Assembly (NCBI RefSeq): GCF_020740795.1
Contig: NC_067294.1
Location: 16,931,001 to 16,995,000 of the forward strand
Length of the DNA stretch: 64,000 nucleotides
DNA from: Apus apus
Lineage: Eukaryota > Chordata > Aves > Apodiformes > Apodidae
Direction of reading: 5' to 3'
In this document: positions 24,466 through 34,617 of the stretch, in pieces
How the letters are laid out: each line of letters begins with the position of its first letter
How positions within the stretch are numbered: the stretch's first letter is position 1
Notes under the pieces: generated by a model
Told to the model about the DNA's origin: nothing
The model's database searches: none
Seen by the model: only the letters and a program-made list of their open reading frames with translations
Translations under genes and position numbers: made by a program

Positions 24466-25504
24466 TTTGGTGGGGCCCTCAGTGCCCTGCCTGTGTGGGG
24501 CACACATGCCCCTGGCTGTCTTCCTCACAAGAGGCTGGTGGCAGAGGGTTTGTGGAGCTGAGTGTGTGCCAGCCAGAGCTGGCCAGGAGATGTGAGCCAG
24601 GCCGCGCTGGCTGCCGTGCTCCCTGCCCTTCTGAAGACACTGCAGGGCTGGCGTCAGTGGTGAAAGGCCTCCCATAGTCTTTTGTCTTACACTGCAGCTC
24701 CAGTTCTGGACTGTGGCTGCCCCTCAGCAGGCTCCTCCTGTTTTGAAATCCAGCGTGGGGCTGGTTCATTAATCATCTCCTCACTCAGCTCTGCCAGGCA
24801 AGGGAAGGCCCGAGGAAGCCGCTTTCTGAACCGCCCCGCAGGCTCAGGGACCTGCCTGGTCTTTCAGTTGCAAAGCTGAAAAAGTTACTTTTATCTTTCA
24901 GGTGAGTGCTCCAGCAAGCACTTCAAACATTTTCTTTCCTGCCTGGTGAGGAATCTCGTTTTTGCACTGCTAAGGAACGGGAGCAGAAGTCAGGAAAACA
25001 TCTGTTTTGCTGGATATAATTGAGTAGCTGTCGGGTTTATCAATTCCTCCCTGAAAATGCCAGAGATGGGGAACTGAGGCTGGATTTTGTAACATCAGCT
25101 AGTTGCAACTTGAGATCAAATCCTTGCTGCTTTGTCCTGTACAGCATGCAGGAAGGACCTTGTGTAGGCAAGAAACCTGCTCTGGAAAGGTTGGGTAGCC
25201 TTCTTCCTCCCCTGCTCCTCCTCCTGGCCAGGAGCTCCAGGGCAGCTGTGCAGCTGAAGGGATCCCAGCCATATTTCCCCCGTGTTCTGATAGCCCATGT
25301 CTATTGCTTCTGGCCTTTTATGTCTTCAGTGATGCCCGTGTACTGCCCAGTTGTCTTTGGGAAACCAAAGCTCCCCAGGAAGGGGGAGGATCTCTGGAGC
25401 ACACTCGCTGTTACAGAGCGGAGTCACCTGCTTTTTCCCCCCTAAACCGTTTCCGTCCCAGTTCTGGTGACTGCCAAGTCAAACTTCTCCTTTGTTTTCC
25501 CCAG

Positions 25505-25639
25505 TGCCCGGACTCCGCGTGCAAGCAGGACCTCCTGGCCTACCTGCAGCGCATCGCCCTCTACTGCCACCAGCTGAACATCTGCAGCAAAGTGAAGGCT
25601 GAAGTGCAGAACCTCGGGGGGGAGCTGGTTGTGTCTGGG
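25505..25639 (+). CDS. CTNNA1: CTNNA1 exon (F-actin-binding domain, ~767-811)
   Basis: A 45-codon exon, phase 0 at both ends, between TTTTCCCCAG and GGG|GTACGT. It encodes CPDSACKQDLLAYLQRIALY, CHQLNICSKVKAEVQN and LGGELVVSG, with cysteines at the expected places. The surrounding DNA is more GC-rich than that around the earlier exons, and third codon positions here are often C or G. Confidence 0.96.
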
Positions 25640-28081
25640 GTACGTACGAGCTCTGACGTGTCCGGTCCGGGCTGGTTTTCTCCTCAGGGGTAACAATTAT
25701 TCCAAGGTAAGCTTTTTATGCTGAACATTGCAGAATAGAGACAGGAGGTTTTGGAGCATCCAGTGTAAGTTTTGATGCATGCAAAGGTTGTCCTACTGCC
25801 TTGCAGCCTTGCTGCTCTTGGAGGAAATGTCTGTTGTTTGAAAGGGAGCAAAAGAGACGTCACTTGGCCTTACTCAGCCGTGTTTGTAGATGGACTCACT
25901 TCACCTCTGTGTAACCTACTGTTTTGCCAGGCTGCTTTTCCCTCCTAGTGAGGATAAATCACTTGAAACAGCACAACTAAACCTACCCCACATCTCGGCA
26001 CAGCCTTGGAACGTGTGGGGTTCCTGCAGTGCCTCCAGAGCTGTTCATGTTTCAGAATAGCTGTGCCCTGAAGATTGCAGGGACTTTCACTGGCTGCTCT
26101 GGTTTATGACAGCTGAAAGCTGCCCCAGGCCAGCCTGCTCCCTAGGCCAGAAGTTACTTAGCAAATAATTTTTTCCCTGTGGCTCATGAAATGCTTCCTC
26201 CTAGGAGGAATCCATGTGACACGTTATTTGAGGGTAGGGAAGTAGAGCTAAATTCTGACTTCCTTCTGGCATCTTCCTGGCCCTAGACAGGCACGTTTGA
26301 TCACTGGTGCTTTTACCCATCCAAGTCATGAGTGAGGTAGAAGGTTTGAAGGGACAGAAATGGCTGATAGTCCAGCATTGCCATCTCAATCCTTAAAAGC
26401 GAATGGCAAAAAACCTTACCACCTTCTGCCATTTAGATCTTTCAAATGCTTAGATGTATCAGCACATCTTCCTCCACCCCGAGACAAGCTGGAATTGGAG
26501 AGGGGGTGCTTTGGGCCAGCAGCAGCACAGGGAGGTCTGCAGTGGTGGTGGTGATGGCCCACACTTGCTCAGCCCCTCGGCAGGGAGATGGGCTCCTCTG
26601 CTGCCCCTCCTGCTCTTCCCAGCCCCACGGGCTCCTGTGTCCAGCCCAGCAGAGCCCAGGGATGAGATGGACATGTTGCTGTGTCCCTGCTGTCCCTGAT
26701 GTCCTGGTAGCTGGCAGGCTGGAGGCATCGTGCTGTCAGAGGAGTAGAGGTGTCAGTGTGCAATGATACATACTCTGGGGTTTTACTGCAGTTATTGTGT
26801 CTTCAGAATTTACATACCCTGCTGCCAGAAATCAGTTACATGAACAGGCTGGCATCTGTGGTCCTAATCTCCTGCTTTTAGCTGTTCTCCACGGGTCTGT
26901 CCACTGGGGCTGAATGCTGCCAGTACTGGTGTTCAGCTGCTACCAGATTATCAGATGAAGACCTCTGCCAGTCCAGGGACTTTACCTAAAACTGTCTTTA
27001 ACATCCTCCCCCATCTATGTGGTGCAGGAGTTTTGTGACAGCAGAGCTATAAGGGAGGCAGTAAGAGCTTGCACCCTAAGCAATCTGACAGCTCATTTGG
27101 AAAAGTGCTTCCTTGCTTTCATTGCATTTCACGTGATTCTTCCTGCTGTGAAGATTCATGGAAACAGTGACATGCAAAGAAAGTGTTTTCCAGTGTGATG
27201 ACTGGGGTGGGGAAAGCAGATGACACTGGTTTGCTGGGGGGGCAGATCCAACCTGCCATGTGGTGCTGAAATCCCAGCGTGATGGAGAGGAAGCCACCAG
27301 CACCATGAGAGCAACCAGCCTCCTGCTCCTCTTCTTGTGCTGCTAGATAAACAGTGGCTTCAAGGTTTTTCCCAAAAACCTTCCTTAGATGTCCACAACT
27401 CTGGGATTTAAGTGTGAGGAGGCAGCTGATCTTGGCAGAGATGCAGAAATCCTGCCCAGACCCACAAGCCAGGGTCCCACCTAGAGCAGGGCACTGGAAC
27501 CCAGAGAACTGGGGTCCCAGCTAAGGCCACCTTAGGGGTCCCCCCCTCTTTTCTTCCACCCTGCCCCATCTGTGCCTCTTCATCTCTGCCACATGCTAAA
27601 TGCATTTCTTTTTCTCATTATAATGCTCTTGTAAATCAGGAACCACCTGGGGAAGGGCTCAGGCCTGGCTGCAGATGCAGTTGTGCTCCTTCCTTTCCAA
27701 TGCAACTTAATATTCTAAACTGGTTTAAATATTTATTATCAGTGATTAAGATATTATTACAGCTTTAGGATATTTCATTAGAGGATAAGCTACTGTTAAA
27801 GCTTAGTCACAAAAGCAAACAGCAGCATACAAATACTTCAGATTGTCATTAATAAGGAACAGGCACAGACTGTGGGCAAACAGTGGTTTGTTGGGGGTTT
27901 TTTTGGTGGCACGAGTCAGGATTTTAGTGTCCAAGGAGAAATATTGCCTTTTTGGAACCTCAGATCCCGAAAGAAAACCCAGAAAAAACAGGTTTTGAGT
28001 GTTTTTACACCCCAGGGATCTCATGTCTCCTGGAACAGTGTGTGGGTTTTACAGCCTGTAACACGTGTCCTGGTTTGGCAG
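25640..28081 (+). other. CTNNA1: CTNNA1 last intron, ~2.4 kb
   Basis: Donor GTACGT and acceptor CCTGGTTTGGCAG. No repeat family or exon was recognised. Open frames across 26440-26770 are GC-rich chance frames on both strands without conserved motifs. Confidence 0.82.
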
Positions 28082-28369
28082 GTGGACAGTGCCATGTCCC
28101 TCATCCAAGCAGCCAAGAACCTGATGAACGCGGTGGTGCAAACCGTGAAGGCCTCCTACGTGGCATCCACCAAGTACCAGAAGTCCCAGGGCATGGCCTC
28201 CCTCAACTTGCCCGCCGTCTCCTGGAAGATGAAGGCTCCAGAGAAGAAACCTCTGGTCAAGAGGGAGAAACAAGACGAAACCCAAACGAAAATCAAGAGA
28301 GCATCCCAGAAGAAGCACGTGAACCCAGTGCAGGCCCTCAGCGAGTTCAAGGCCATGGAGAGTATTTAA
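28082..28369 (+). CDS. CTNNA1: CTNNA1 terminal coding exon (C-terminus, ~812-906)
   Basis: Starts in phase 0 after GGCAG and ends at TAA (28367-28369); 95 codons plus stop. It encodes VDSAMSLIQAAKNLMNAVVQ, TVKASYVASTKYQKSQGMAS and LNLPAVSWKMKAPEKKPLVK, then the basic tail and ALSEFKAMESI. This is the last actin-binding helix and the C-terminal extension that contacts F-actin. The paralogue is set by KQDETQTKIKRASQKKHVNP and the final Ile: CTNNA2 has a different linker here and ends in Phe. The penultimate motif is MESI, where human has MDSI. Confidence 0.97.
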   Translation: MDSAMSLIQAAKNLMNAVVQTVKASYVASTKYQKSQGMASLNLPAVSWKMKAPEKKPLVKREKQDETQTKIKRASQKKHVNPVQALSEFKAMESI

Positions 28370-28690
28370 AGAGAGGTGTGTGTCTTGGTGGTTATGTTTG
28401 TTTTTTTTTTCTCTAGCCCACTACTGCTACTTCCAGAACTCTACTTTGAATATTCTAAGGATTTTTTCAAAAGTTTACTATTCCTCAAAATGTATTTACT
28501 TAATATAATTTTGATAACTTGGTTTAGATGACGTGGGGAGATGATACTCAAAAATCTAAGTCCTACCAGTGTAGCCTCAGCCTGTGGACGTGTGCCAAGT
28601 TAGATTGCTTTTAGATTCCAGGGGTGTAACTTCTAGCAGAGAGTAATTTTGTATAATCTTGCTTTAAATAAAATATTCTATAAACAAAGA
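28370..28690 (+). other. CTNNA1: CTNNA1 proximal 3'UTR
   Basis: AT-rich sequence from the stop codon to just past the AATAAA at 28667. The end, GTATAATCTTGCTTTAAATAAA, resembles the 3' end of mammalian CTNNA1 mRNA as I remember it. The exact cleavage position cannot be fixed without transcript data. Confidence 0.75.
28667..28672 (+). terminator. CTNNA1: AATAAA poly(A) signal, CTNNA1 proximal
   Basis: A canonical hexamer about 300 bp after the CTNNA1 stop codon. The downstream sequence is not strongly GU-rich. Confidence 0.8.
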
Positions 28691-29188
28691 GGATTTGACA
28701 GTAACACTAACAGTTCACACTGGCAGTTGAATCATGCTGCTCCGAGACTGTGCTCGAGAGAGGAAAAAGGAGGTCTTCTCACTCAAAAAATAATTAATTA
28801 AGGTCTTGTATGAATTAGTGTATTCCTGGTGTTGGGGTGGAGAGGGAACCCGCTCTGTACTCTCAAAGGAGAATGAAAATCCAGCAGGGGCTAGTGACCA
28901 CAGCTGGGAAACATCTGGAAACGTCATGTACCCCTGCTGGGGGTGGCAGCGGGAAGGGGGACGTGTTTGGAGCCATGCAGGGTTTTGTGGTGGTGCTTTT
29001 CCTGGGGGTGGGTTTCCATGCATTCCCAGGGGACAGGCCACCCAGTGGATGGGGCACCCCGTGGGTTCCTTCACCACAGGCCACCTCAGAGGGGGTTTCA
29101 CACCTGTCCCTGCCGGGGCAGAGCCCAGAGCGCGAAAGGTCCAAGCGCGGAGGCGGTTGATGACGCGTGTGTGACACCGGGCGGGAAC

Positions 29189-29241
29189 GCCTGGTTACCA
29201 ACTACTGCTGTGGGAATTGGAATGCCTGGTTACCAATTACT
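29189..29241. repeat. 18-bp direct repeat, 35-bp period
   Basis: GCCTGGTTACCAACTACT at 29189 recurs as GCCTGGTTACCAATTACT at 29224, just upstream of the second AATAAA. Origin and function are unknown. Confidence 0.9.
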
Positions 29242-29264
29242 AATGTATTTTGCTGCAGGACACT

Positions 29265-29270
29265 AATAAA
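29265..29270 (+). terminator. candidate distal poly(A) signal
   Basis: AATAAA is followed within about 20-50 bp by a GU-rich stretch (GGTGGCTTGTGGTGCTGTG), the arrangement expected of an efficient cleavage and polyadenylation site. It lies on the plus strand about 0.6 kb beyond the proximal CTNNA1 signal and about 0.5 kb before the large tandem array. It may serve a longer CTNNA1 mRNA; this is inference. Confidence 0.5.
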
Positions 29271-29805
29271 AGTTGCTTTTACCAACCGGTGGCTTGTGGT
29301 GCTGTGAATGGCAGCGGCTTGTGGGGCCCGGCCCTGCTCCCCCTCCCGCCGTTCCAGAGGCTCCAGCCCCTCGTATTTGCTCAGGCTGCAGTTCAGACCC
29401 CGCACTGTTTGTGATGACTGTGGCTACAAGGTAGAATTTCGCTGTCTTAAGTCAACATTAGGAATTTCAGGGTGTTTCACACCTCCCCGTCAGGCCAGCG
29501 AAGGGGCTGCAACTCCCCGGGGAGCAGCCTGAACCTGCCCAGCCCTGGCAGGGCCACGTGCTGCGTGATTTGTTGTGATCAGCTCAGGAATTCCTGTACT
29601 GAGGTTCTTGCCATCGTGGTACCAAAACACTGGTCAGAATTCAGGTAATTGGGCTTGGGATGGGTTTTTTTGTCAAATTGATGGTGTTTTCAGGCAGTTC
29701 AGGCTCTTGCCGACACGTAATGAGCAGCTGAGTCATTTCCTGGGTCTTGTTTGCCCGGGACATGTAAAGAGGGGCCTGGGGATCCTTCCTCTGCCCTCCC
29801 AGGGA

Positions 29806-32800
29806 TCATGGAGGGAGGGAGGGAAAGACACAGAGACACAGAGAGACGGACAGATGGATGGACAGATGGACAGGCAGATGGAAGGACGGACAGACAGATG
29901 GACAGATAGAGACAACCGGACAGAAAGACAGATGGATAGAAAGGGACAGAAAGATGGAGTGACAGATGGACAGATAGAAAGGAAGACAGAAAGACAGACA
30001 AGACAGACAGAAAGATAAATGGACAGAAAGACAGAGGGTCAGAGAGACAGGCAGACAGACAGAGGGACAGAAAGACAAATGGACAGACAGATGGATAGAA
30101 AGATGGCAAAATGGACAGAAAGACAGACAGAAAGAAAGAGGGACAGAAAGATGGACGGACAGATGGACTGACAGAAAAATGGACAGAAAGACAAATGGAC
30201 AGAAAGACAGCTGCAAAAACAGACAGACAGAAAGATGAACAAATGGACAGAAAGACAGACAGACATATAGATGGACAGAAAGACAGACAGACGGTCAGAA
30301 AGACAGGCAGACAGACAGATGGACAGATGGAACGATAGAAAGAGACAGACGGACGGAAAGACAGACGGACAGACAGATGGACAGAAAGACAGGCAGAAAG
30401 ACAAATGGACAGAAAGACAGGCAGACAGTTGGAAAGATGGACAGACAGACAGATGGACAGACAGACAGATGGACAGACAGGCACAAAGAGAAATGGACAG
30501 ACAGACTGACAGCTGCAAAGATGGACAGACAGAAAGACGGACAGACGGACAGAAAGAAAAAGACAGATGGACAGAAAGATGAACAAATGGACAGAAAGAC
30601 AGACAAATGGACAGACAGACGGCTGCAAAGATGGACAGACAGAGGGACAGACAGAGACAAAGATGAACAAATGGACAGACAGACGAACAGAAAAACAGAT
30701 GAACAGACAGAAAGACAGATGGACAGACAGACAGGCACAGACAAATGGACACAGACAGATGGACTGACAGACAGACAGACAGAAAGACAGGCAGAAACAC
30801 AGAGAGTTGGAAGGATGGACAGACAGATAGAAAGATGGACAGAAAGACAGATGTCCAGAAAGACGGACAGACAGATGGACAAATGGAGAGAAGACAGATG
30901 GACAGACAGATGGAAAAACAGATGGACAGACAGGAAGACAGACGGACAGAAAGATGGACAGAAAGAAACACAGACGGACAGACAGATGGATGGAAAGACA
31001 GACTGATGGACACAAAGGGACAGAGAGGGACAGAGACAGAAAGATGAACAAATGGACACAGTGACAGATGGACAGACAGAAAGACAGATGGACAGGCAGA
31101 TGGACAGATGGAATGATGGAAAGAGAGAGACAGATGGATGGAAAGACAGACGGACAGACAGATGGACAGAAAGAGAAATGGACAGAAAGACAGGCAGACA
31201 GTTGGAAAGACGGACGGACAGATGGACAGAAAGAAAGACAGATGGACAGACAGGCACAAAGAAATGGACAGACAGACGGCTGCAAAGATGGACAGAAAGA
31301 CAGAGGGACAGACAGAGACAGAAAGATGAACAAAAGGACAGACAGACGAAGGGACAGATGGACAGACAGACAGGCACAGACAAATGGACAGACAGACGGA
31401 CAGAAAGACGGAGAGGCAGATGGACAGAAAGACCTACAGATGGACAAAGACAGTCAGAAAGACAGACAGACCAATGGACTGATGGACAGATAGAAAGACA
31501 GATGGGCAGAAGGACGGACAGAAAGACAGCTAGACAGAAAGACAGGAAGAGTTGGAAAGACGGAAGGACAGACAGATGGACAGAAAGATGGCAAAATGGA
31601 CAGAAAGACAGAGAGACAGATGGAAAGACAGAGGGACAGATAGAAAAACAGAGAGATGGACAGACAAAAAGATGGACAGAAAGACAGATGGACACAATGA
31701 CAAATGGACAGACAGACAGACGGCTGCAGAGACGGATAGAAAGACAGATGGACAGACGGAATGATGGAAAGAGAGAGAGAGACAGAAAGACAGACAGGTG
31801 GATAGAAAGATGGACAGAAAGATGTCCAGAAAGACGGACAGACAGCTGGACAAATGGAGAGAAAGACAGATGGAAAAACAGATGGACAGACAGGAAGACA
31901 GACAGATGGACAGAAAGAAACACGGACAGACAGATGGATGGAAAGACAGACAGATGGAGAGACAGAGGGACAGAGACAGAAAGATGAACAAATGGACAGA
32001 AAGACAGACTGACAGACAGACAAATGGACAGACAGATGGCTGCAAAGATGGGCGGACAGACAGAGGGACAAACACAGGGACAGACAGACAGAAATATGAA
32101 CAAATGGACAGACAGAGGGACAGAAAGACAGACAGGCACAGACAAATGGACAGACGGACAGAAAGACAGACGGAGAGAGGCAGATAGACAGAAAGACCTA
32201 CAGATGGACAGACAGAAAGACAAATGGACAGAAAGACAGATGGTCAGAAAGGCAGACAGGCAGGCAGACGGACAAGCAGACAGACAGAATGATGGAAAGA
32301 GACAGACAGATGGATAGAAAGATGGACAGAAAGACCGATGCCCGGAAAGACAGACAGACAGGTGGACAAATGGAGAGACAGATGGACAGACAGGAAGACA
32401 GATGGACAGAAAGATGGACAGAAAGAAACACAGACGGATGGAAAGACAGAAAGATACATGGACAGACAGAGGGACAGAGACAGAAAGATGAACAAATGGA
32501 CAGAAAGACTGAGGGACAGAAAGACAAATGGACAGACAGGCACAAAGACAGAGAAATGGTCAGGCAAGACAGACGGCTGCAAAGACGGACGGACAGAAAG
32601 ACGGACAAACAGACAGATGGACAGAAAGAGACAGACAGACAAAGACAGATGGACAGAATGACAGACGGAGAGGCAGATGGACAGAAAGACGTACAAATGG
32701 ACAGACAGACAGATGGACTGACAGATGGACAGATAGAAAGACTGACAGATGGACAGAAGGACGGACAGAAAGACAGGCAGAGAGTTGGAACGACAGACAG

Positions 32801-34617
32801 ATGGACAGAAAGACAGACAGAAAGGCAGATGTCCGGAAAGAAGGACAGACAGATGGACAAATGGAGAGAAGACAGATGCACAGACAGATGGAAGAACAGA
32901 TGGACAGACAGTAAGACAGGTGGAAAGATGGACAGAAAGAAACACAGACAGATGGATGGAAAGACAGACTGATGGACATAATGATAGAGGGACAGACAGA
33001 GACAGATGAACAAATAGACAGAAAGACAGAGGGACAGAAAGACAGTCACAAAGATAGAGAAATGGACAGACAGACGGCTGCAAAGATGGACAAACAGACA
33101 GAGGGACAGACAGAGACAGAAAGATGAATAAAAGGACAGACAGAAAAACAGATGGACAGACAGATGGACAGACAGGCACAGACAAATGGACGGACTGACA
33201 GATGGACAGACAGACAGATGGACAGACAGACAGACAGATGGCTGCAGAGACAGAGGGATAGAAAGACAGATGGACAGACAGAATGATGGAAAGAGAGAGA
33301 CAGACAGACAGATGGATAAAGATGGACAGAAGGATGTCCGGAAAGACGGACAGACAGCTGGACAAATGGAGAGAAAGACAGATGGACAGAAAAACAGATG
33401 GACAGACAGGAAAACAGACAGATAGAAAGACAGACAGAAACAAACAGACGGGCAGACAGATAGACAGACAGAGGGACAGACAGAAAGATAGACAGAGGGA
33501 TAGAAAGACAGAGGGACAGACAAACAGATGGACAGGCACAAAGACAGAGAAATGGACAGACAGCTGCAAAGATGGACGGACAGAAAGATGGACAAACAGA
33601 TGGACAGAAAGACAGACAAAGACAGACAGATGGACAGAAAGACAGACAGAAAGATGAACAAATGGACAGAGGGACAGAAAGACAGACAGGCACAGACAAA
33701 TGGATAGACAGACAGACTGACAGATGGTCAGAAAGACAGACAGGCAGGCAGATGGACAGAAAGGCGGACAGATAGACAGATGGACAGAAGGACGGACAGA
33801 AAGACAGGTGGACACGAAGACAAATGGACAGAAAGGCAGACAGTTGGAAAGATGGACAGACAGATGGCAAAATGGACAGAAAGACAGATGGACAGAAAGA
33901 CATATGGACAGATGGACTGACAGAAAGATGGACAGAAAGACAGATGGACACCAAGACTAATGGACAGAAAGACAGACAGATGGCTGCAAAGACAGAGGGA
34001 TAGAAATACAGATGGACAGACAGATGGACAGATGGAATGATGGAAAGAGGGAGACAGAGAGACAGACAGAAGGACAGATGGATAGAAAGATGGACAGAGA
34101 GATGGACAAATGGAGATAAAGAGAGATGGACAGACGGAAAAATAGATGGACAGGAAGACAGACAGATAGACAGAAACAGACAGATGGACAGAAAAACAGA
34201 CTGATGGACAGAGTGACAGACAGAAAGACAGAGACAGAAAGATGAACAAATGGACAGAAAGACAGAGGGATAGAAACACAGATGAACAGACAGGCACAAA
34301 GACAGAAAAACAGACAGACAAGACAGACAGCTGCAAAGACAGATGGACAAACAGATGGACAGAAAGACAAAGACAGACAGATGGACAGACAGAAAGAGAG
34401 ACAGGACAGACAGATGGACGAACAGAAAGATAGAGGGACAGAAAGATGGACAGACAGATAGATGGATGGACTGAAAGACAGACGGAGAAACGGACAAGAA
34501 AGTTGGACGGATGGACAGACAGATGGACACACAGAAAGACAGAAGGACAGAATGAGACAGATAAGACAGAAAGAAGGAGAGAGGGAGGAAAGGAGGGGGG
34601 GCGGGAAGGGAGGGAGG
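29806..34617. repeat. ~4.8-kb degenerate GACA/GATG/GAAA tandem array with higher-order structure
   Basis: Nearly the whole stretch is built from tetranucleotides GACA, GATG, GAAA and GACG, typically ordered like GGACAGACAGATGGACAGAA. The plus strand is purine-rich and T-poor. It starts in a GGGA run (GGAGGGAGGGAGGG) and ends in another (GAGGGAGGAAAGGAG then GGAGGGAGGG). Less frequent marker words recur. GCTGCAAAG or GCTGCAGAG is at 30210, 30512, 30622, 31279, 31723, 32039, 32576, 33077, 33241, 33563, 33983 and 34330. ATGTCC or ATGCCC is at 30851, 31822, 32338, 32829 and 33334. CAAATGGAGA is at about 30880, 31851, 32367, 32858, 33363 and 34107. The last two sets are spaced near 0.5 kb or twice that, showing a higher-order unit. 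Stop-free frames up to 642 codons on minus (Cys/Leu/Ser/Val/His/Pro) and 311 on plus (Met-Asp-Arg-Gln-Thr) are by-products of the repeat. Confidence 0.97.

Larger units (their letters stand above)
19253..25504 (+). other. CTNNA1: CTNNA1 intron, ~6.3 kb
   Basis: Donor GTAAGT and acceptor TTTGTTTTCCCCAG. It contains a three-copy 16-bp tandem repeat (21345-21392), a composite CTGT/GTGT minisatellite (22816-23372) and a plus-oriented CR1 (24187-24465). No nested gene was recognised. Confidence 0.85.
28691..29805. other. CTNNA1 downstream region / possible extended 3'UTR
   Basis: Unique sequence without a recognisable gene. It contains a small CpG-rich patch (about 29105-29195), an 18-bp direct repeat (29189-29206 and 29224-29241, one mismatch) and a second AATAAA on plus at 29265-29270. 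Open frames here overlap one another on both strands and lack conserved motifs. Confidence 0.7.

Noticed and set aside
5965..28369. CTNNA2 or CTNNA3 as the catenin identity
   Set aside because: The C-terminal tail (KQDETQTKIKRASQKKHVNP and final Ile) matches CTNNA1, and SIL1 as neighbour agrees with CTNNA1 synteny.
31052..31987. 311-codon plus-strand frame rich in Met-Asp-Arg-Gln-Thr
   Set aside because: Direct translation of the GACA/GATG array; no independent evidence of coding.
30295..32223. 642-codon minus-strand open frame (and similar ones at 29699-31447, 32244-33815, 33046-34530)
   Set aside because: Composed only of repeat-derived Cys/Leu/Ser/Val/His/Pro; other frames of the same array are also open, and there is no promoter, splice structure or domain.
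29806..34617. Bkm-type GATA/GACA sex-chromosome satellite
   Set aside because: GATA units are rare and the mix is GACA/GATG/GAAA; CTNNA1 is autosomal in chicken as far as I know, so no sex-linkage claim is justified.
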